64,000 nucleotides of DNA from Incurvaria masculella (GCA_946894095.1 OX335660.1:4903001-4967000), one strand, 5' to 3'. Shown: positions 50,068 through 61,723, counted from the first letter of the stretch. Numbers and translations: made by a program. The notes: generated by a model from the letters alone, not told the origin.

Positions 50068-51024
50068 CTGCGAAAAATCGTTAAGGGCCAAGTTGTGCCA
50101 GTTTTGGTTCGGTTCATTCATTTATTTAGTACACATTTAAAGCAAGCATTATTTAGGATCAGATGAGCTTCGGTCTTTTTGACAGAAATGACAGCATTAC
50201 TCAGGAAACCGAAAGCGATTAAGTCACAGATGAAATTGTAGCACTTTCGCCTGACATCATCAAACATACAATTTTGTTCATCACACTCTAATTAGAATAA
50301 TTCAAAAGGACAAACTTTTTTTCCCAGTCTAAGTAAACTGACAGCAAAATTTTTGCTCCTCAAAGTTTTTGAGTTATTTCATCTACAAAGTGGAAATAGA
50401 ATCTTGAATTGTGTCCGGTTGTGTTCTCCATCATTGTTTACCCCTGTGGGGGGGGGGGGGGGGGGGTGGGCAAAGTGGGGGAATCAGTGCTATCAAATAT
50501 ATTGCACCCTAATGTTTATAGAAGTGAAGGGGCCAAGGTCAAACCGCAAAAAATTGTACATTTGGTTGTTTTTTCTTGTCCCTGTTTTATATTGCTTATA
50601 GAATTAAGGTTTTTTGAGACCTGACATATGTTGAATATTTTTCTGAATGGTATGTTTGTGTTGTTATAGGTAATTTAGCAAAAATGAACTTATCTCCTAT
50701 AGAACTTCTTTTTTTAAATGTTTTTTTTTTGGTAATACTTTCACTCCCATACTAAAATTATTTGTCCACATACAACCCTGGTGTCATAAACTGCTATCAT
50801 TTACAAAATACACACATCATTCCATATTGTTAAGATAAGCTGAAGTTCTTTGATACTATTCCAATGTGTTGCTGAAAAGCTTTCCTTAAAAATGGTTGTA
50901 TTTACTTTTTTATATTTATTTAAAAATGTGTCCAAAATTTTTATGTGTGTGTTACATCATGAAAGTAACGTTCATTACTGCTAAATTAATAAGCAAGATC
51001 CGGCAACTTCTATAATATTGTCAA
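50068..51024. other. Spacer with a G homopolymer
   Basis: AT-rich apart from a run of 19 G at 50448-50466. No gene or repeat match seen. Confidence 0.45.
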
Positions 51025-51838
51025 GTGGCAACACCGTGGAATAATTTTTCATTTAAACTAAATTATATTGTATACGAAATTAAAAACATGGTGCAAATTT
51101 TAAGTAATACGAAATGTATAGAATTATTATGGGTCCCCTCACACAGTGGCATACCAGGAAACGAGATCGTGGACTTGGCGACTCGTCGAGACCATGATGA
51201 AGACCACACGGCTGTTATGAAAGTTCCATTTACGGATTATTATTCCTATTTTAAAGAGTATTCACGAAGACTATGGAGAGACTATTGGACAATCACAACA
51301 GAAACGAAAGGAAAGTGGTATGCAGAAATACAAAAAGAATTACCGACAACACCATGGTACAACAGGATTAAGTTCTGTGGTAGAAAGTTTGTGACCATAC
51401 TAAACCGCCTACGTTATGGACATTGCTTGGTTCCAGCTCATCTGTACAGATTGAAGATTATTAGTGAGAGCAGATGCACACACTGTGGTGCGGAAGATGC
51501 AGACATTAATCATATTTTTTTTGTATGTGAAGCCTTTAACGATCAGCGTTTCAGTTTGTTCAATGATATTAATGACATTTCACTTCAAAACTCATTAAGT
51601 GTTCCCCGCCGGTCACAAGATTTACTATCAAATATTGTGTTTTTTAAACCTATATTTAAGTTTATTTCTAATACTGTGGAGAGAATCTAAAACGATTAGT
51701 ACCTATATGTTTTCTTGGTATTTTTTAATTCTAGCATAATTGTATCTTACTTTACCAGTAACTTTGAAATGTATATAATTAAATTTTGCGACTGAAGGAC
51801 TTGTATCCATGGTCAAGAATAAATTTTAAAAAAAATCG
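51025..51838 (+). pseudogene. 5'-truncated non-LTR retrotransposon: RNase H and C-terminus
   Basis: The frame to 51690 begins inside RNase H ('IELLWVPSHSGIPGNEIVDL') and ends with the Cys/His finger of the zf-RVT type ('RLRYGHCLVPAHLYRLKI', 'CTHCGAEDADINHIFFVC'). This pairing is typical of I/R1/jockey-group elements. A 3' UTR with AATAAA and A-rich tail ends near 51838. Only the last part of ORF2 is present, with no inner stop. Confidence 0.75.
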
Positions 51839-52837
51839 TGGCAATATTTTAAAAACAAAAGCAGCCATTTTTTTCGAGTGAAGCGCTGCTTTGTGTCGAC
51901 GCCCGATTTGTCGCCAAAATAATTTGAGCTTTGCGTGTTACATTGCATGGAAGGTATGTATATTCCGTTTCACTGTTATACGTGTTTACGCAGGTTGCCT
52001 ATTTGTTTGGAATTCATCGGCCCGAACACAGCCACAGACTTGGCTCGCGCTTCATGCGAGCCAGTCTGTCAGTCGTTTGACATATCTGACGGCGGAAGCA
52101 CGGCTCGGAGGTCGCTTGCTAGCCAGCGCGACGCATGCGACAAGATTTTGGTACTGGGAAGCCATCTTGTGTGAGCGACACGAGGCTCGGCGTCGTTACC
52201 GCAGTCGCTTCGGGGCTTTGACGACATTCTCGGGGTCGCGGTTTACTGGCGAACCATTACCGAAGAGGTTCGGAGTGGGCGCATCGGATATACTAATCGG
52301 CGTATCGCGGGTGTGACTTCGAGGAGTGATCTTCGGGACGAGCGGACGCTGCCGTGGAGTTCACTGTAGCCTGACGCTGCAGGAAGTCGCCAAAGTAAAG
52401 CTGAGTACTAACACCTGTTCTATCGCTCGTCTTTTGTATGGCCATATAAAGGGTGTGTGCTTAGTTCGGGGATCGGTGCGTCAGTGGCGTGGAGCAAGAC
52501 TCTTCTGCACGCACGGTGAGTCTTAATAACATCAGCATTTATTCCGCACTGGATTTCACTCCCACCATTTGATGCCGAACCGATTAATAGTGTCCGCTAA
52601 CAATTAGGAGATAGCGAAGGCTAATAGCGTTGCTAATATCAGTTAATAGCATTGCTAATAGCAGAATAATTTTTAGCTCAGCGAATCGCTGACGCGATCC
52701 TATTGGTGTAGCGATCACTATTATATACAATAATAAGACTACTTCACAGTCCATAGCTATTCGCGATAGAGTGATAATTTCATTTTAGGTTATGTCCGAC
52801 GAATTTTTTGTCATGAATATAACAATGTGTTACAAAA
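51839..52837. other. GC-rich noncoding block and short repeats
   Basis: 51890-52516 is GC-rich, ends with a donor-like 'acg|gtgagt', and has a TATA-like 'catataaagg' near 52443; it could be a promoter/5' exon of a host gene or of a retroelement. 52620-52670 carries short repeats of 'taatagc.ttgctaata'. No convincing frame. Confidence 0.4.
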
Positions 52838-53412
52838 ATGTGTTACGTTACAGTCATGACCGATTGTAAAGCTGCAAACACACAGGTGAAGGAGGATCAG
52901 ACACCCTACCTACCAGACCCTATCCTACCGATCCCCTTCAGTCAGCTCCGTACGTGGCTACGTCAAAGAACTCTCACGCAACACCAAGACCTATGGAACA
53001 GCACCAGTGAATGCAGACAGGCAAGGGAGGCGTTCCCGTCACTCAACCCACGCCTGACCAGCCGTTTGCTAAAGCAGACGAAAGGTAACCTACGCGTCAT
53101 AGTAGGTATGCTAACTGGACACTGTCAGCTCAACAAACACCTGTATGTTCTAGGTGTAACCAACAGTCCCTTGTGCAAGGCTTGCCTAGGGGACGAAGAA
53201 TCGGCTGCTCACGTCGTGCTTCACTGCACCGGAGTAGCGACCCAATGGGCAGAAATCCTCGAATCACCGAGGACGCTCCAAGATCGAGGCTACTGCGCTT
53301 CTGGGCTGAGCTAGGCTGGATGAGCTGAACAAACCTTCGACACAAAATACGCCACAAAGGCTTAAGTGTGGAAACCGAGCCCGACTACAAGTAACAAGTA
53401 ACAAGTAACAGG
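52838..53412 (+). pseudogene. 5'-truncated R1/jockey-type retrotransposon 3' end
   Basis: 'LLKQTKGNLRVIVGMLTGHC' and 'CKACLGDEESAAHVVLHC' form the C-terminal zinc finger region of such ORF2 proteins. Near 53295 a frame change leads to 'FWAELGW', the usual end. The 3' end carries a tandem (ACAAGTA)n tail at about 53390-53412, as some R1-type elements have. Confidence 0.75.
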
Positions 53413-53803
53413 TGAACTTAAAATTCCATGACCATAATCAATTGATCAGCTTACCAGCAACATAATAAAACATTTAGGTTAAAATATGTATTACCGTTGA
53501 CGTTTTATTAAAGAGTCTATAATGTCTGTTAGTCTGTCGGATTTTCGAATTTTGTGTTTGGTTTTTTTATTTTAATTAAGCTGGTAAGCCCATTTCTTAT
53601 TAAATTTCGTGAATTTAGGTCAACGGAAAGTACCGTATAGGTTTTTAAGAGTGGATTTGAGAGTATAAAAAAAATTACATCAACGGCCGTATGTTTCGAT
53701 GACAGAATCTTGCATTTTTACACCTCCAGCTTATGTTAAGTCAGTTAATTTTTTAGGGCCTAATACATAAATTATTATGCTAATACAAAAATACATATTT
53801 TAG
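53413..53803. other. AT-rich spacer
   Basis: No gene; ends in 'acatattttag', an acceptor-like sequence directly before the ATG at 53804. Confidence 0.45.
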
Positions 53804-54283
53804 ATGGCGTTGACAAATGCTGAAAGGCAAAAAAAATATACAGAGCGGATACGAATCCAAGATCCAGAGAAATACTCTGAAATCAAAGTAAAAAATGCGG
53901 AGAGGAATAGAAAGCGGAAGAAAATTGAAGAATGTTCAGAAGAAGTTAAAGAATTGAAGAGAAAACAGTGGAGGACCTGTCGAGACCGCCACAGAATGAA
54001 GTCGCTAAGACTTCAGGAAATGCAGAAAATAGACCCAAACTTCAACCTGTATAATACAAACTGTCACAAGCTAAACGTTAATTACGAAAATCCTGCGCCG
54101 TCTACTTCAGGAACAGAAAAACAACGAATTAAACAGAGTACTCCGAAAAAAAAGCAACTAGCCTGGCGGATGATCCATGATGATGAAAGCACAACTGACG
54201 AGGAAGATCAGTATTCATTACACGATTCTTCGGAAGGAGATTTTTATGAATACTTATCATCCGATACTCAAGAAGGTTCTTGA
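53804..54283 (+). CDS. Basic transposon-associated protein, function unknown
   Basis: A 159-residue open frame. The N-terminal part ('MALTNAERQKKYTERIRIQD', 'ERNRKRKKIEECSEEVKELK', 'KRKQWRTCRDRHRM') is a highly charged helical module I have seen at the start of many uncharacterised insect and cnidarian proteins linked to DNA transposons. The C-terminal part is acidic ('DDESTTDEEDQYSLHDSSEG'). It follows an acceptor-like site and may be an exon of a longer gene, most of which is absent here. No catalytic domain. Confidence 0.45.
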   Translation: MALTNAERQKKYTERIRIQDPEKYSEIKVKNAERNRKRKKIEECSEEVKELKRKQWRTCRDRHRMKSLRLQEMQKIDPNFNLYNTNCHKLNVNYENPAPSTSGTEKQRIKQSTPKKKQLAWRMIHDDESTTDEEDQYSLHDSSEGDFYEYLSSDTQEGS

Positions 54284-54499
54284 AAATGAACATGACATGT
54301 CTACCGCATATGTATGTAATGCCAGTGAGTCAAATATTTCAGTCAGGTTAGAGTAAAGTAATTCTGATTAAATAAAATTGTAGTTTTATTTCTCTATAAT
54401 GTGACCTAAACTTTATAATGTGTCATGCAAGTAACATTCTGTCATGTATGTAACATGTGTTATTGATGTCATGAATGTTACTGTACACTTTTTAGCAGT
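54284..54499. other. Spacer rich in 'gtaacat/atgttac'
   Basis: Several copies of catgtaac/gttactg-like words at 54410-54485 form weak inverted pairs. Probably the noncoding tail of the unit at 53804. Confidence 0.35.
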
Positions 54500-54913
54500 T
54501 TGACCCGCCAACTACCCACGAAAATGAGTGTTAACTTGGAGTGCTGTGATACTGGTGGAGAGTCCAGCTCTGAACATGGAGATTTAGTGGAAGCGGAAGA
54601 CCTAGTGGAAATTCCAGCCGAAAATGTCCTTACGGAACAGCTGGAGTGGGAAGACATGGGTATACATACCGAGTCACGAGAGAAGAGAGCACGAGATAAC
54701 TCTGGAGATGAAGATGAAAGGGAGTTCGAGACGGTGAGGTCTAAGAAATCCAAAAGGATTAACCGGATGAACTCCAATGAATCGCCCGAAGGTAATTTCG
54801 AAGTATATTTATCGCGAAAATCGAATCATCCCAAGCAAATAGGGTTAGCAAGATTGCTGCAAGGTATACCGCATATAATTAAAATTAAACACCTCACTCA
54901 ATGGAAAATGTAA
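54500..54913 (+). pseudogene. Non-LTR retrotransposon ORF1 fragment
   Basis: After an acidic N-terminus ('SSSEHGDLVEAEDLVEIPAE') comes a basic stretch ('RSKKSKRINRMN') and 'NFEVYLSRKSNHPKQIGLAR' + 'LLQGIPHIIKIKHL', the start of the RNA-binding region of I-type ORF1 proteins. It stops at 54911-54913; zinc knuckles and ORF2 are missing. Likely start is the ATG at 54524. Confidence 0.6.
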
Positions 54914-55977
54914 CCACTGTGGCTTCAGAACATTGACAAATAAAAACAACAATTATCATCTTTGGAACTTAGATCCATCACTGAGGCTCTAATAGCTAAT
55001 CACAACAGGGAATACAGGCACTTATACTAGAAATAGAGCATGTTTTTGGGATGTTAGCATCACATGGTTTAAAGATCAAAGTAACATTAACTGTTACATT
55101 TAAAGGTTCTTGAAGTGCACAGCACAAGCAAATTGTCTTCGATAGTTTTTCTCGCAAAATTAACTGTTCTTGTGCCACATAATTCTTCCCTAGTGCCCTA
55201 AAAAGTGTCTAGTCTGGCGATCTCCACGGCGGTGCCCCTAACCAACGGAAGGATCCAGGTAAAGACGTCCTAGGCGCCAGTAAGCATCTCCCACTCCACA
55301 AGAAGGTAGACATTTTTATTTTCAATCAAAATCCATAATTACAGTGCATTCCCCATTTCAGCAAAAGGGCAGAATAGGCGTATGCTTACAAAAATTACAA
55401 CCCAACACCAATATAAAAGAAGTACAAAGGCATTTCCTCTAGTTTTTATTGAAAAGCCACATACATGTACTTCATACGCGACAAAGATAAATATTAAGTA
55501 CGTATTATGCTGTGTACTTTATAAACTTAACTGAATAAAAATCTGAATCTAAACTTTGATCGCTTTTTTGCGATCGTGGCCACAGGAATAAAAAAAGAAA
55601 GAAAAAATTAGAAGCTGAGAAATGTCTCAATAATTTCATTAAAATGTGAATTTCTGACGCCCTTTATATGCTACTATATGAACTACCCACAGTATCCTTC
55701 GCCTTTGAGAAAATCCACGCTTTTGTTGATGACATTCGACAACCACATTTTTCGATCATTCGTCTCTCGAAACATTTTTCAAAATAAACACAGGAAAATG
55801 ACGCTTTTACGCCTTACGTCAATGTCAGCAGCTGATTGCCACGCACGCAACAGAGTAGGGCTGGGTTCCCACCAAACAAAACCCGGAGGACTTGGCGACA
55901 CGCAAACCGCCCACAGACTTCAGCGAAGAGCATACTTGGTTTCGTGGGCCACACTTCCTGAGCACCTTTTATTTAAA
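54914..55977. other. Unassigned region
   Basis: A minus-strand frame at 54996-55178 contains several Cys ('CLCCALQEP', 'ACIPCCD') and may be a transposon relic. 55200-55260 is exon-like ('gatctccacggcggtgcccc') with no supported frame. 55840-55950 has a short open frame without a known domain. Confidence 0.35.
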
Positions 55978-57096
55978 AATTATTTATTTATTTATTTATT
56001 TATTTGATGAACGAGCAGCCTAAGCTGATGTGTTCATGTCTGGGCTCACTGGTGCTTTGTTATTACGGTTACTTTAGTTTAGTGTTTTTAGGTGTTTGTC
56101 AAGCCTGTTTTTAAAAGAATTGGTGGTGGGTGCTTCAACGACATCTTCTGGCAACTTGTTCCACATTTCAACTGCTCTATTCGACAGGAAGTGTTGTCTC
56201 GGGTTTGTTGAGCTGACAGTGGCATTGAGCTTTAGGCTATGACCACGGAGATGACTATTTGTGTTTCTAGTGAAGAGGTTCTGCAGTTCTGGACAGTCGT
56301 AATAGTCATTGAGAATCTTGTATGTTTCTATGAGGTCGCCCCTTTCTCTTCGTTGTTCCAAGGTTGTCAGCTTGAGCACTTTTAGTCTTTCCTTGTATGG
56401 TTTCTTCTTCAGTACTTTTGGTATCTTGGTCGCTCTTCTCTGAACTCGTTCTAGGAGAGTAATATCTTTGACGAAGTAGGGATTCCATATTTAGAATACA
56501 TATTCCAGGAGTGGTCTAATGTGAGATTTGTATATTTTGATTAATGTCTCTATGGTCAGGTTCTGAAATGATTTCCGTATGACGTAGAGTAGGGCATTTG
56601 CTCGTTTAACTATAGTCTCTATATGATTTGCCCATTTTAGGTCTTCTGAGATAGTTATTCCAAGATCCTTCTGAGCCTGTGTAGGGACTATTATGTCTGT
56701 TCCGATTTTGTACTGGAGTCTTGGGTTGTTCTTCCCTATATGCAGCACTGTGCATTTCGAAGGATTGGTTTGTATAAGCCAGTGACGGGTCCATTCCAAT
56801 ATTCTGTCCAGGTCGTCTCTGAGTGTCCCACTGCTCACAATGGGGTTGGCGATGAGTTTGGCGTCGTCGGCGAATAGGCTTGACATGGCTTGGGTAATAG
56901 CACAGATATCGGAGATGTAGAGACCGAAAAGAGTCGGTGCCAGAACTGATCCTTGGGGAACGCCACTTAAAACGTCTTTCACTCCCGAAGGGCAATCACC
57001 CACTCTCACTTGGTATGTTCTGCCGACCAAGTAGTTCTCCAATTGTGCAGTGAAGAATGGCCGGCAGAAGAAACCAGTACACTGAAGTGAACACAA
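55978..57096 (-). pseudogene. CR1/L2-type non-LTR retrotransposon, 5'-truncated, minus strand
   Basis: Minus-strand reading from 57096: RT motifs 'GVPQGSVLAPTLFGLYISD' and the catalytic 'LFADDAKLI', then 'WTRHWLIQTNPSKCTVLHIG', 'LGITISEDLKWANHI' and 'YKSHIRPLLEYVF'. A TAA at 56491-56493 interrupts the frame, but the same frame continues to 56074 with 'EQRRERGDLIETYKIL' and 'RAVEMWNKLPEDVVEAP'. The element ends in (TAAA)n at 55978-56005. Only one nonsense change in about 1 kb suggests a fairly young truncated copy. Confidence 0.85.
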
Positions 57097-57251
57097 GGTG
57101 AATGCTTGACGTAAAGTGGCTCAGCCTGACATGTATCGAAATGTTGTGCAAATGGCGGTTATTTCAATATTAATGTCGGGCAGTTTTAGGTAATGATGTG
57201 TATCGATATTTACGCCTACCAGAATCAAACTCGCGTACAGCTCAATTTAAA

Positions 57252-57329
57252 ATGGAGATCGACTCAGGTGCTGGGCGATCCATAATCAGTAGAAAGGCCT
57301 TCAAAATGCTTGGATTGAAAGAAGATTAG
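57252..57329 (+). pseudogene. Retroviral-type aspartic protease fragment
   Basis: The frame 'MEIDSGAGRSIISRKAFKML' contains the D-S-G catalytic triad of gypsy-type retropepsins in the right context (hydrophobic-D-S-G-A-x-x-S-I-I). It stops at TAG 57327-57329. A lone piece with no gag or RT nearby. Confidence 0.6.
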
Positions 57330-58109
57330 CTAAAAAGGCACAATTCTGGGGTATAAGGGGTGGGTAAGCTCGGTACACCGGGTGTGATGGTTTAATGCAA
57401 GCATACTTGGCCAAGTCCTATTTGCGAACGTCCACGCAGTGGCAGGTCCGTGTCACGGATCCAAAACGGGCTAACACAAAGAGTGTGAGTCGTGTAACCT
57501 GGGCAATGTTGCGCCACGAACAAGCATCACAGAGCCATCTCCCTTGGTAGCGCAATAGCAAATCGTAAAGGGCGGAACGGTCTGCGTGCAATCCCACACG
57601 CAGTCCGTAACCCTCTCCCCCTCACTTCCCCCTTTTCCTTCCAAAAATCCTGTACAGATTGGTACGTATGCAGCGATCTGTGGGAACCAACACCCGGGCT
57701 GCTTCGCTTAGCCCTTAGGCCTGAGCGAGGCAGCTGGGGTGTACTGCAAACACCCCCCCCCCCCAAACGAATGCAGCTAGTCAAATAACAATGCCGCAGG
57801 GCGGAAGAATCGCGGAGAATCACTTCCAAGAGAGAAACATTTGGTGACCTTCTTGCATCCAATAAGCACACCATCTCTCCTTTTAATCCCCCTTTAACTT
57901 CACTAAAAATATTTTCTCCTATACATTTTTTTTTCGCCACTTGACGTTACGCACATATTGGCGGAACCAGACAAAGAAGAAGCACTCACTGTTGAAATGA
58001 AAAGTGTTTAATTTGATTATAAAATGCAACTTCCGGTAATATCCACTTCAGTGTCGCCGCCTGGTGACGAACATAGAATAGTTCTAGTTCCTGCCGTCGG
58101 AGGACATAG
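57330..58109. other. Unassigned spacer
   Basis: 57360-57560 is moderately GC-rich. A C homopolymer of 14 lies near 57752-57765. Minus-strand frame 57527-57940 has no known domain. Confidence 0.4.
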
Positions 58110-58313
58110 GACGAAAGGCGGACGGCGCAGCGACTTGCCGACATGTTCTGGAGCCGCTGGCTTCGTGAATATGTCCCAACATTGGCTCCAAGGGGGAAGC
58201 CGACTGATGCTGCAGCTGACATCGCCGATCCTACGCTTCGTCGCAACACGTGGCCACGAGGAAGCATCGAGAAGATCTACCCGGGATCGGACGGCAGAGT
58301 ACGGGTTACTTAG
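58110..58313 (+). pseudogene. BEL/Pao pol C-terminal (DUF5641) fragment
   Basis: 'QRLADMFWSRWLREYVPTL' followed by 'NTWPRGSIEKIYPGSDGRVR' is the C-terminal module after BEL integrases. It is open for 67 codons, between stops 58107-58109 and 58311-58313. It belongs to a different BEL lineage from the intact element at 5797-13431. Confidence 0.75.
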
Positions 58314-58756
58314 GTGAAGACCGCGGCGGTGCAGCTACGGAGGCCGGCACACAAGTTGGTGCGACTAACAAGACCTACGCCGTCGTCTCAAGAATAAGTG
58401 AACCGGCTTTGTTCACGGAGCGGAGGATGTTGACGACGGCACTTATATATATATGTTTTTTTAAGTTCTGAATCTAGCCGGCTAAATTTGTTAATATTTC
58501 AATAAACATCCAGTGTAACGAAAGTTTGAGTGAAGGGTGGAGGCCAAATAGAAAAAATGAAAAATAATGGAAATTGCATTTTCATGCCTCGCCGATCCAA
58601 TCACAAGCCAGTTGTGAAGAGATCAGTCGCTCTCAGGGTGCGGGGTCGGCGTGCAGGAAATAGTTTGCCTCCGCCACCACCAGTCACGTACATTTTTATG
58701 GGGATAAAAGACGGTGCGCCGCGGTAGGAAATTCATTCGCAGTCCAGTCCTCAAAC

Positions 58757-58798
58757 AAGAAGCTACGCTGGAGAGTGCTTCCTCCAGCGTAGCTTCTT
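58757..58798. repeat. Perfect 17-bp hairpin
   Basis: AAGAAGCTACGCTGGAG (58757-58773), 8-nt loop, then its exact reverse complement (58782-58798). Weaker pairing extends outward. Confidence 0.85.
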
Positions 58799-59649
58799 CT
58801 TGTTGAATCCAGTACATCTACATTTTATTTGGGCTGAAAGAGTATCGAGTCGTCGTTTCGCTAGTACGGGCACCTGTGCCGCCGCCGCCGCTGCACCATT
58901 CGTCATGGCCTTCACGTTACCGCACGTCCTACAAGCGGTGTGGGTGAGCGAGTCCACCAGGTCGGCAGGGACAGGTGTAGCTGAGCCGGCTACCGTCATC
59001 GTCTCAGTCATCGACGTCAACATAAACTGAACTGACATATTGATTGGGTCTAAAGGGGAGACCTAGGAGATACAGAAAAATAAAAGATAACTGAGGCATG
59101 GCTGACGGGGAGCTCCGCTTCTAACGGAGACTGTCTGATACCAGGCGACCTCAGAGTGATACTAGCCTTCCCCGGTATTCGGGCCCAAGTTATCAGGGGC
59201 AGCAAAGCGCCACACAAGGAAGGGGCTATTAGGAGGCCCTTTCCTTATGCGAAATAAAAAAAAACCGAGTCATATCTGACACAAAAGAGGCCAATGAAAA
59301 GGCCCAGTTTAGAAGAGATATCTCCCCAAATATAGCAAAGAAAGGCACCTAAGGTGGACAACGCGCAGTACACTTTACTGGTATACATTACTGGTATACA
59401 GGAGGTGGCGAAAATAGAAGATGCAATACCCGCGAATGGTATATTTTGCTGGAATAAAAAGCATTTACAGGTAGAAGAAAACATCCTTACAACTCCGTTC
59501 CTTTGGTCCTGAGGCTTCAATTAAAGGACAAACAGGGAATAGCAAAAATACATTGTTATATTGATTTTAGTCATAAGTATTTTTTCCTATTCCTGAAGTT
59601 TATGTAAACTATCCTAAAACATCATCAAAAATATTTTATTTTTAGACTG

Positions 59650-60011
59650 CTGTCTACGAATCGACATACGTAGTCTTGAGGTCCGCCGAAGAGGAAACCT
59701 CTTCAACAGTGGAAGATATTATTGAGCAATCAAGATATCAGATATCAACTATTGAGCCAGTTGAGGATACAACAGTGGACGTCAATGCAGGCGTAAGCAG
59801 TATGTTAAACTACTCAGAATTTTGCAAACTGATTGACGAGTCGAAATATTACGATATTGCTGGGGTGACGGTCTACGCTTTGCTATGCTTTTTTCGCAAA
59901 AAACGTCACTCGCTTGATTGGACCGTTTTACGCAAATCTACAAACCTTACCACGGTATTCGGGCTTCTACTGGGGTGGACCGTAATCCCTTGTTTCACAT
60001 GGGACCTATAG
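59650..60011 (+). CDS. Module M2 protein fragment, copy 1
   Basis: After an acceptor-like 'atttttag' the frame runs 'TAVYESTYVVLRSAEEETSS', then 'STIEPVEDTTVDVNAGVSSM' and 'NYSEFCKLIDESKYYDIAGV', ending 'WTVIPCFTWDL' at TAG 60009-60011. It looks like a compact helical domain of unknown function and is repeated at 60961-61190 and 63059-63385. I do not recognise it. Confidence 0.4.
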
Positions 60012-60015
60012 GTAT

Positions 60016-60261
60016 ATGGATACTTCAGAACTCATTCAAAAAATAGATGAAATGGTGAATGGTCATTGGAAAACTTTTTTTAGAAAGAAAGAAAGAACTT
60101 TAAGTGCAAATGCGAAGCAACCAGTTCCAGTTACACCTATGGCTATCCAAAAGGAGCAACACCCCCTACAGACTAGGGCTACCTGCCCCAAGTTATCAGG
60201 GGCAGCAAAGCGCCACACAAGGAAGGGGCTATCAGGAGGCCCTTTTTCTTATGCCAAATAA
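60016..60261 (+). CDS. Small ORF after module M2
   Basis: 'MDTSELIQKIDEMVNGHWKT' followed by a basic/proline part. Only four bases after the preceding stop. The second copy (61196) is frameshifted by a one-base deletion. Unrecognised. Confidence 0.3.
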   Translation: MDTSELIQKIDEMVNGHWKTFFRKKERTLSANAKQPVPVTPMAIQKEQHPLQTRATCPKLSGAAKRHTRKGLSGGPFSYAK

Positions 60262-60272
60262 AAAAAACCGAG

Positions 60273-60545
60273 TTGTATCTGACACAAGAGAGGCCAATGA
60301 AAAGGCCCAGTTCAGAAGAGATATCTCCCCAAACACAGCTAAGAAAGGCACCTAAGGTGGACAACGCGCAGTACACCGTCAAGGAAGCCTTGGGCTGTAT
60401 CAAGATGGGAATAAAGAATGCTGTACCTATGAGTAGAGACCAGATGGGCCAAATCGGGAATGCCATTGCGAAGGCGATTGATGAGCTACCAAAGGATAGT
60501 GAGAAGGAACCAAACTTCTTGGGCCACACATACAAGACAGGATAG
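60273..60545 (+). CDS. Module M3 protein fragment, copy 1
   Basis: Contains 'YTVKEALGCIKMGIKNAVPM' and 'IGNAIAKAIDELPKDSEKEP', a helical gag-like pattern. Identical protein at 61451-61723. Downstream, in another frame, 'CRQELRLAWQNSQGPKAIHL' continues to a donor-like 'ag|gtaagc' at about 60651 (and 61829), so splicing or frameshifts may join these parts. No family recognised. Confidence 0.35.
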   Translation: MYLTQERPMKRPSSEEISPQTQLRKAPKVDNAQYTVKEALGCIKMGIKNAVPMSRDQMGQIGNAIAKAIDELPKDSEKEPNFLGHTYKTG

Positions 60546-60960
60546 TTGCTATTTCCCTGTGCAGACAAGAGCTACGACTGGCTTGGCAGAATAGTCAAGG
60601 ACCTAAAGCCATACATCTACACATAACACAACTCCAACGAATAAATAGGTAAGCGAAATGTCTAGAATTACTACTCGAGGAGGTTACCTCCAAGGCTCGG
60701 GGAAAATCCGTCTCCGAGCCTTGCTCGGGCTGCCCCACGTACTCTGGCGGGGAGGGGCAACATCTCACATACATCCAGGAGCGTCTCAAAGTCGCTACTG
60801 GATGTCAGTGGTCTGGCGGCAAGCCTGAAATACACCCTGGGACAAGAAAATGTGGGAAACCGTTTACCTCGAGCAGGCACTTACAAAACCACACCTGTTG
60901 CCGGTGCTAGCTGTGGCTCCTTGGAGCCCGCCGACGCCGAAAACAGAAATACACCTGTTG

Positions 60961-61190
60961 CCGATGCAGGCGTAAGCAGTATGTTAAACTACTCAGAATT
61001 TTGCAAACTGATTGACGAGTCGAAATATTACGATATTGCTGGGGAGACAGTCTACGCTTTGCTATGCTTTTTTCGCAAAAAACGTCACTCGCTTGATTGG
61101 ACCGTTTTACGCAAATCTACAAACCTTACCACGGTATTCGGGCCTCTACTGGGGTGGACCGTAATCCCTTGTTTCACATGGGACCTATAG
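60961..61190 (+). CDS. Module M2 protein fragment, copy 2
   Basis: Fused in frame to an upstream M4 unit ('TPVADAGVSSMLNYSEFCKL'), showing the duplication junction. Ends 'FTWDL' at 61188-61190. Confidence 0.4.
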
Positions 61191-61450
61191 GTATATGGAT
61201 ACTTCAGAACTCATTAAAAAAATAGATGAAATGGTGAATGGTCATTCGAAACTTTTTTTAGAAAGAAAGAAAGAACTTTAAGTGCAAATGCGAAGCAACC
61301 AGTTCCAGTTACACCTATGGCTACCCAAAAGGAGCAACACCCCCTACAGACTAGGGCTACCAGCCCCAAGTTATTAGGGGCAGCAAAGCGCCACACAAGG
61401 AAGGGGCTATCAGGAGGCCCTTTTTCTTATGCCAAATAAAAAAAACCGAG

Positions 61451-61723
61451 TTGTATCTGACACAAGAGAGGCCAATGAAAAGGCCCAGTTCAGAAGAGAT
61501 ATCTCCCCAAACACAGCTAAGAAAGGCACCTAAGGTGGACAACGCGCAGTACACCGTCAAGGAAGCCTTGGGCTGTATCAAGATGGGAATAAAGAATGCT
61601 GTACCTATGAGTAGAGACCAGATGGGCCAAATCGGGAATGCCATTGCGAAGGCGATTGATGAGCTACCAAAGGATAGTGAGAAGGAACCAAACTTCTTGG
61701 GCCACACATACAAGACAGGATAG
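61451..61723 (+). CDS. Module M3 protein fragment, copy 2
   Basis: Amino-acid identical to 60273-60545; part of the 1.18-kb tandem duplication. Confidence 0.35.
   Translation: MYLTQERPMKRPSSEEISPQTQLRKAPKVDNAQYTVKEALGCIKMGIKNAVPMSRDQMGQIGNAIAKAIDELPKDSEKEPNFLGHTYKTG

Noticed and set aside
49771..50121. 116-codon Ala/Arg-rich minus-strand frame
   Set aside because: Different frame from the better exon at 49947-50067, which has an acceptor site and a credible membrane segment.
50448..50466. Run of 19 G as a possible G-quadruplex
   Set aside because: A single homopolymer, prone to sequencing error; no second G-tract pattern to support a regulated quadruplex.
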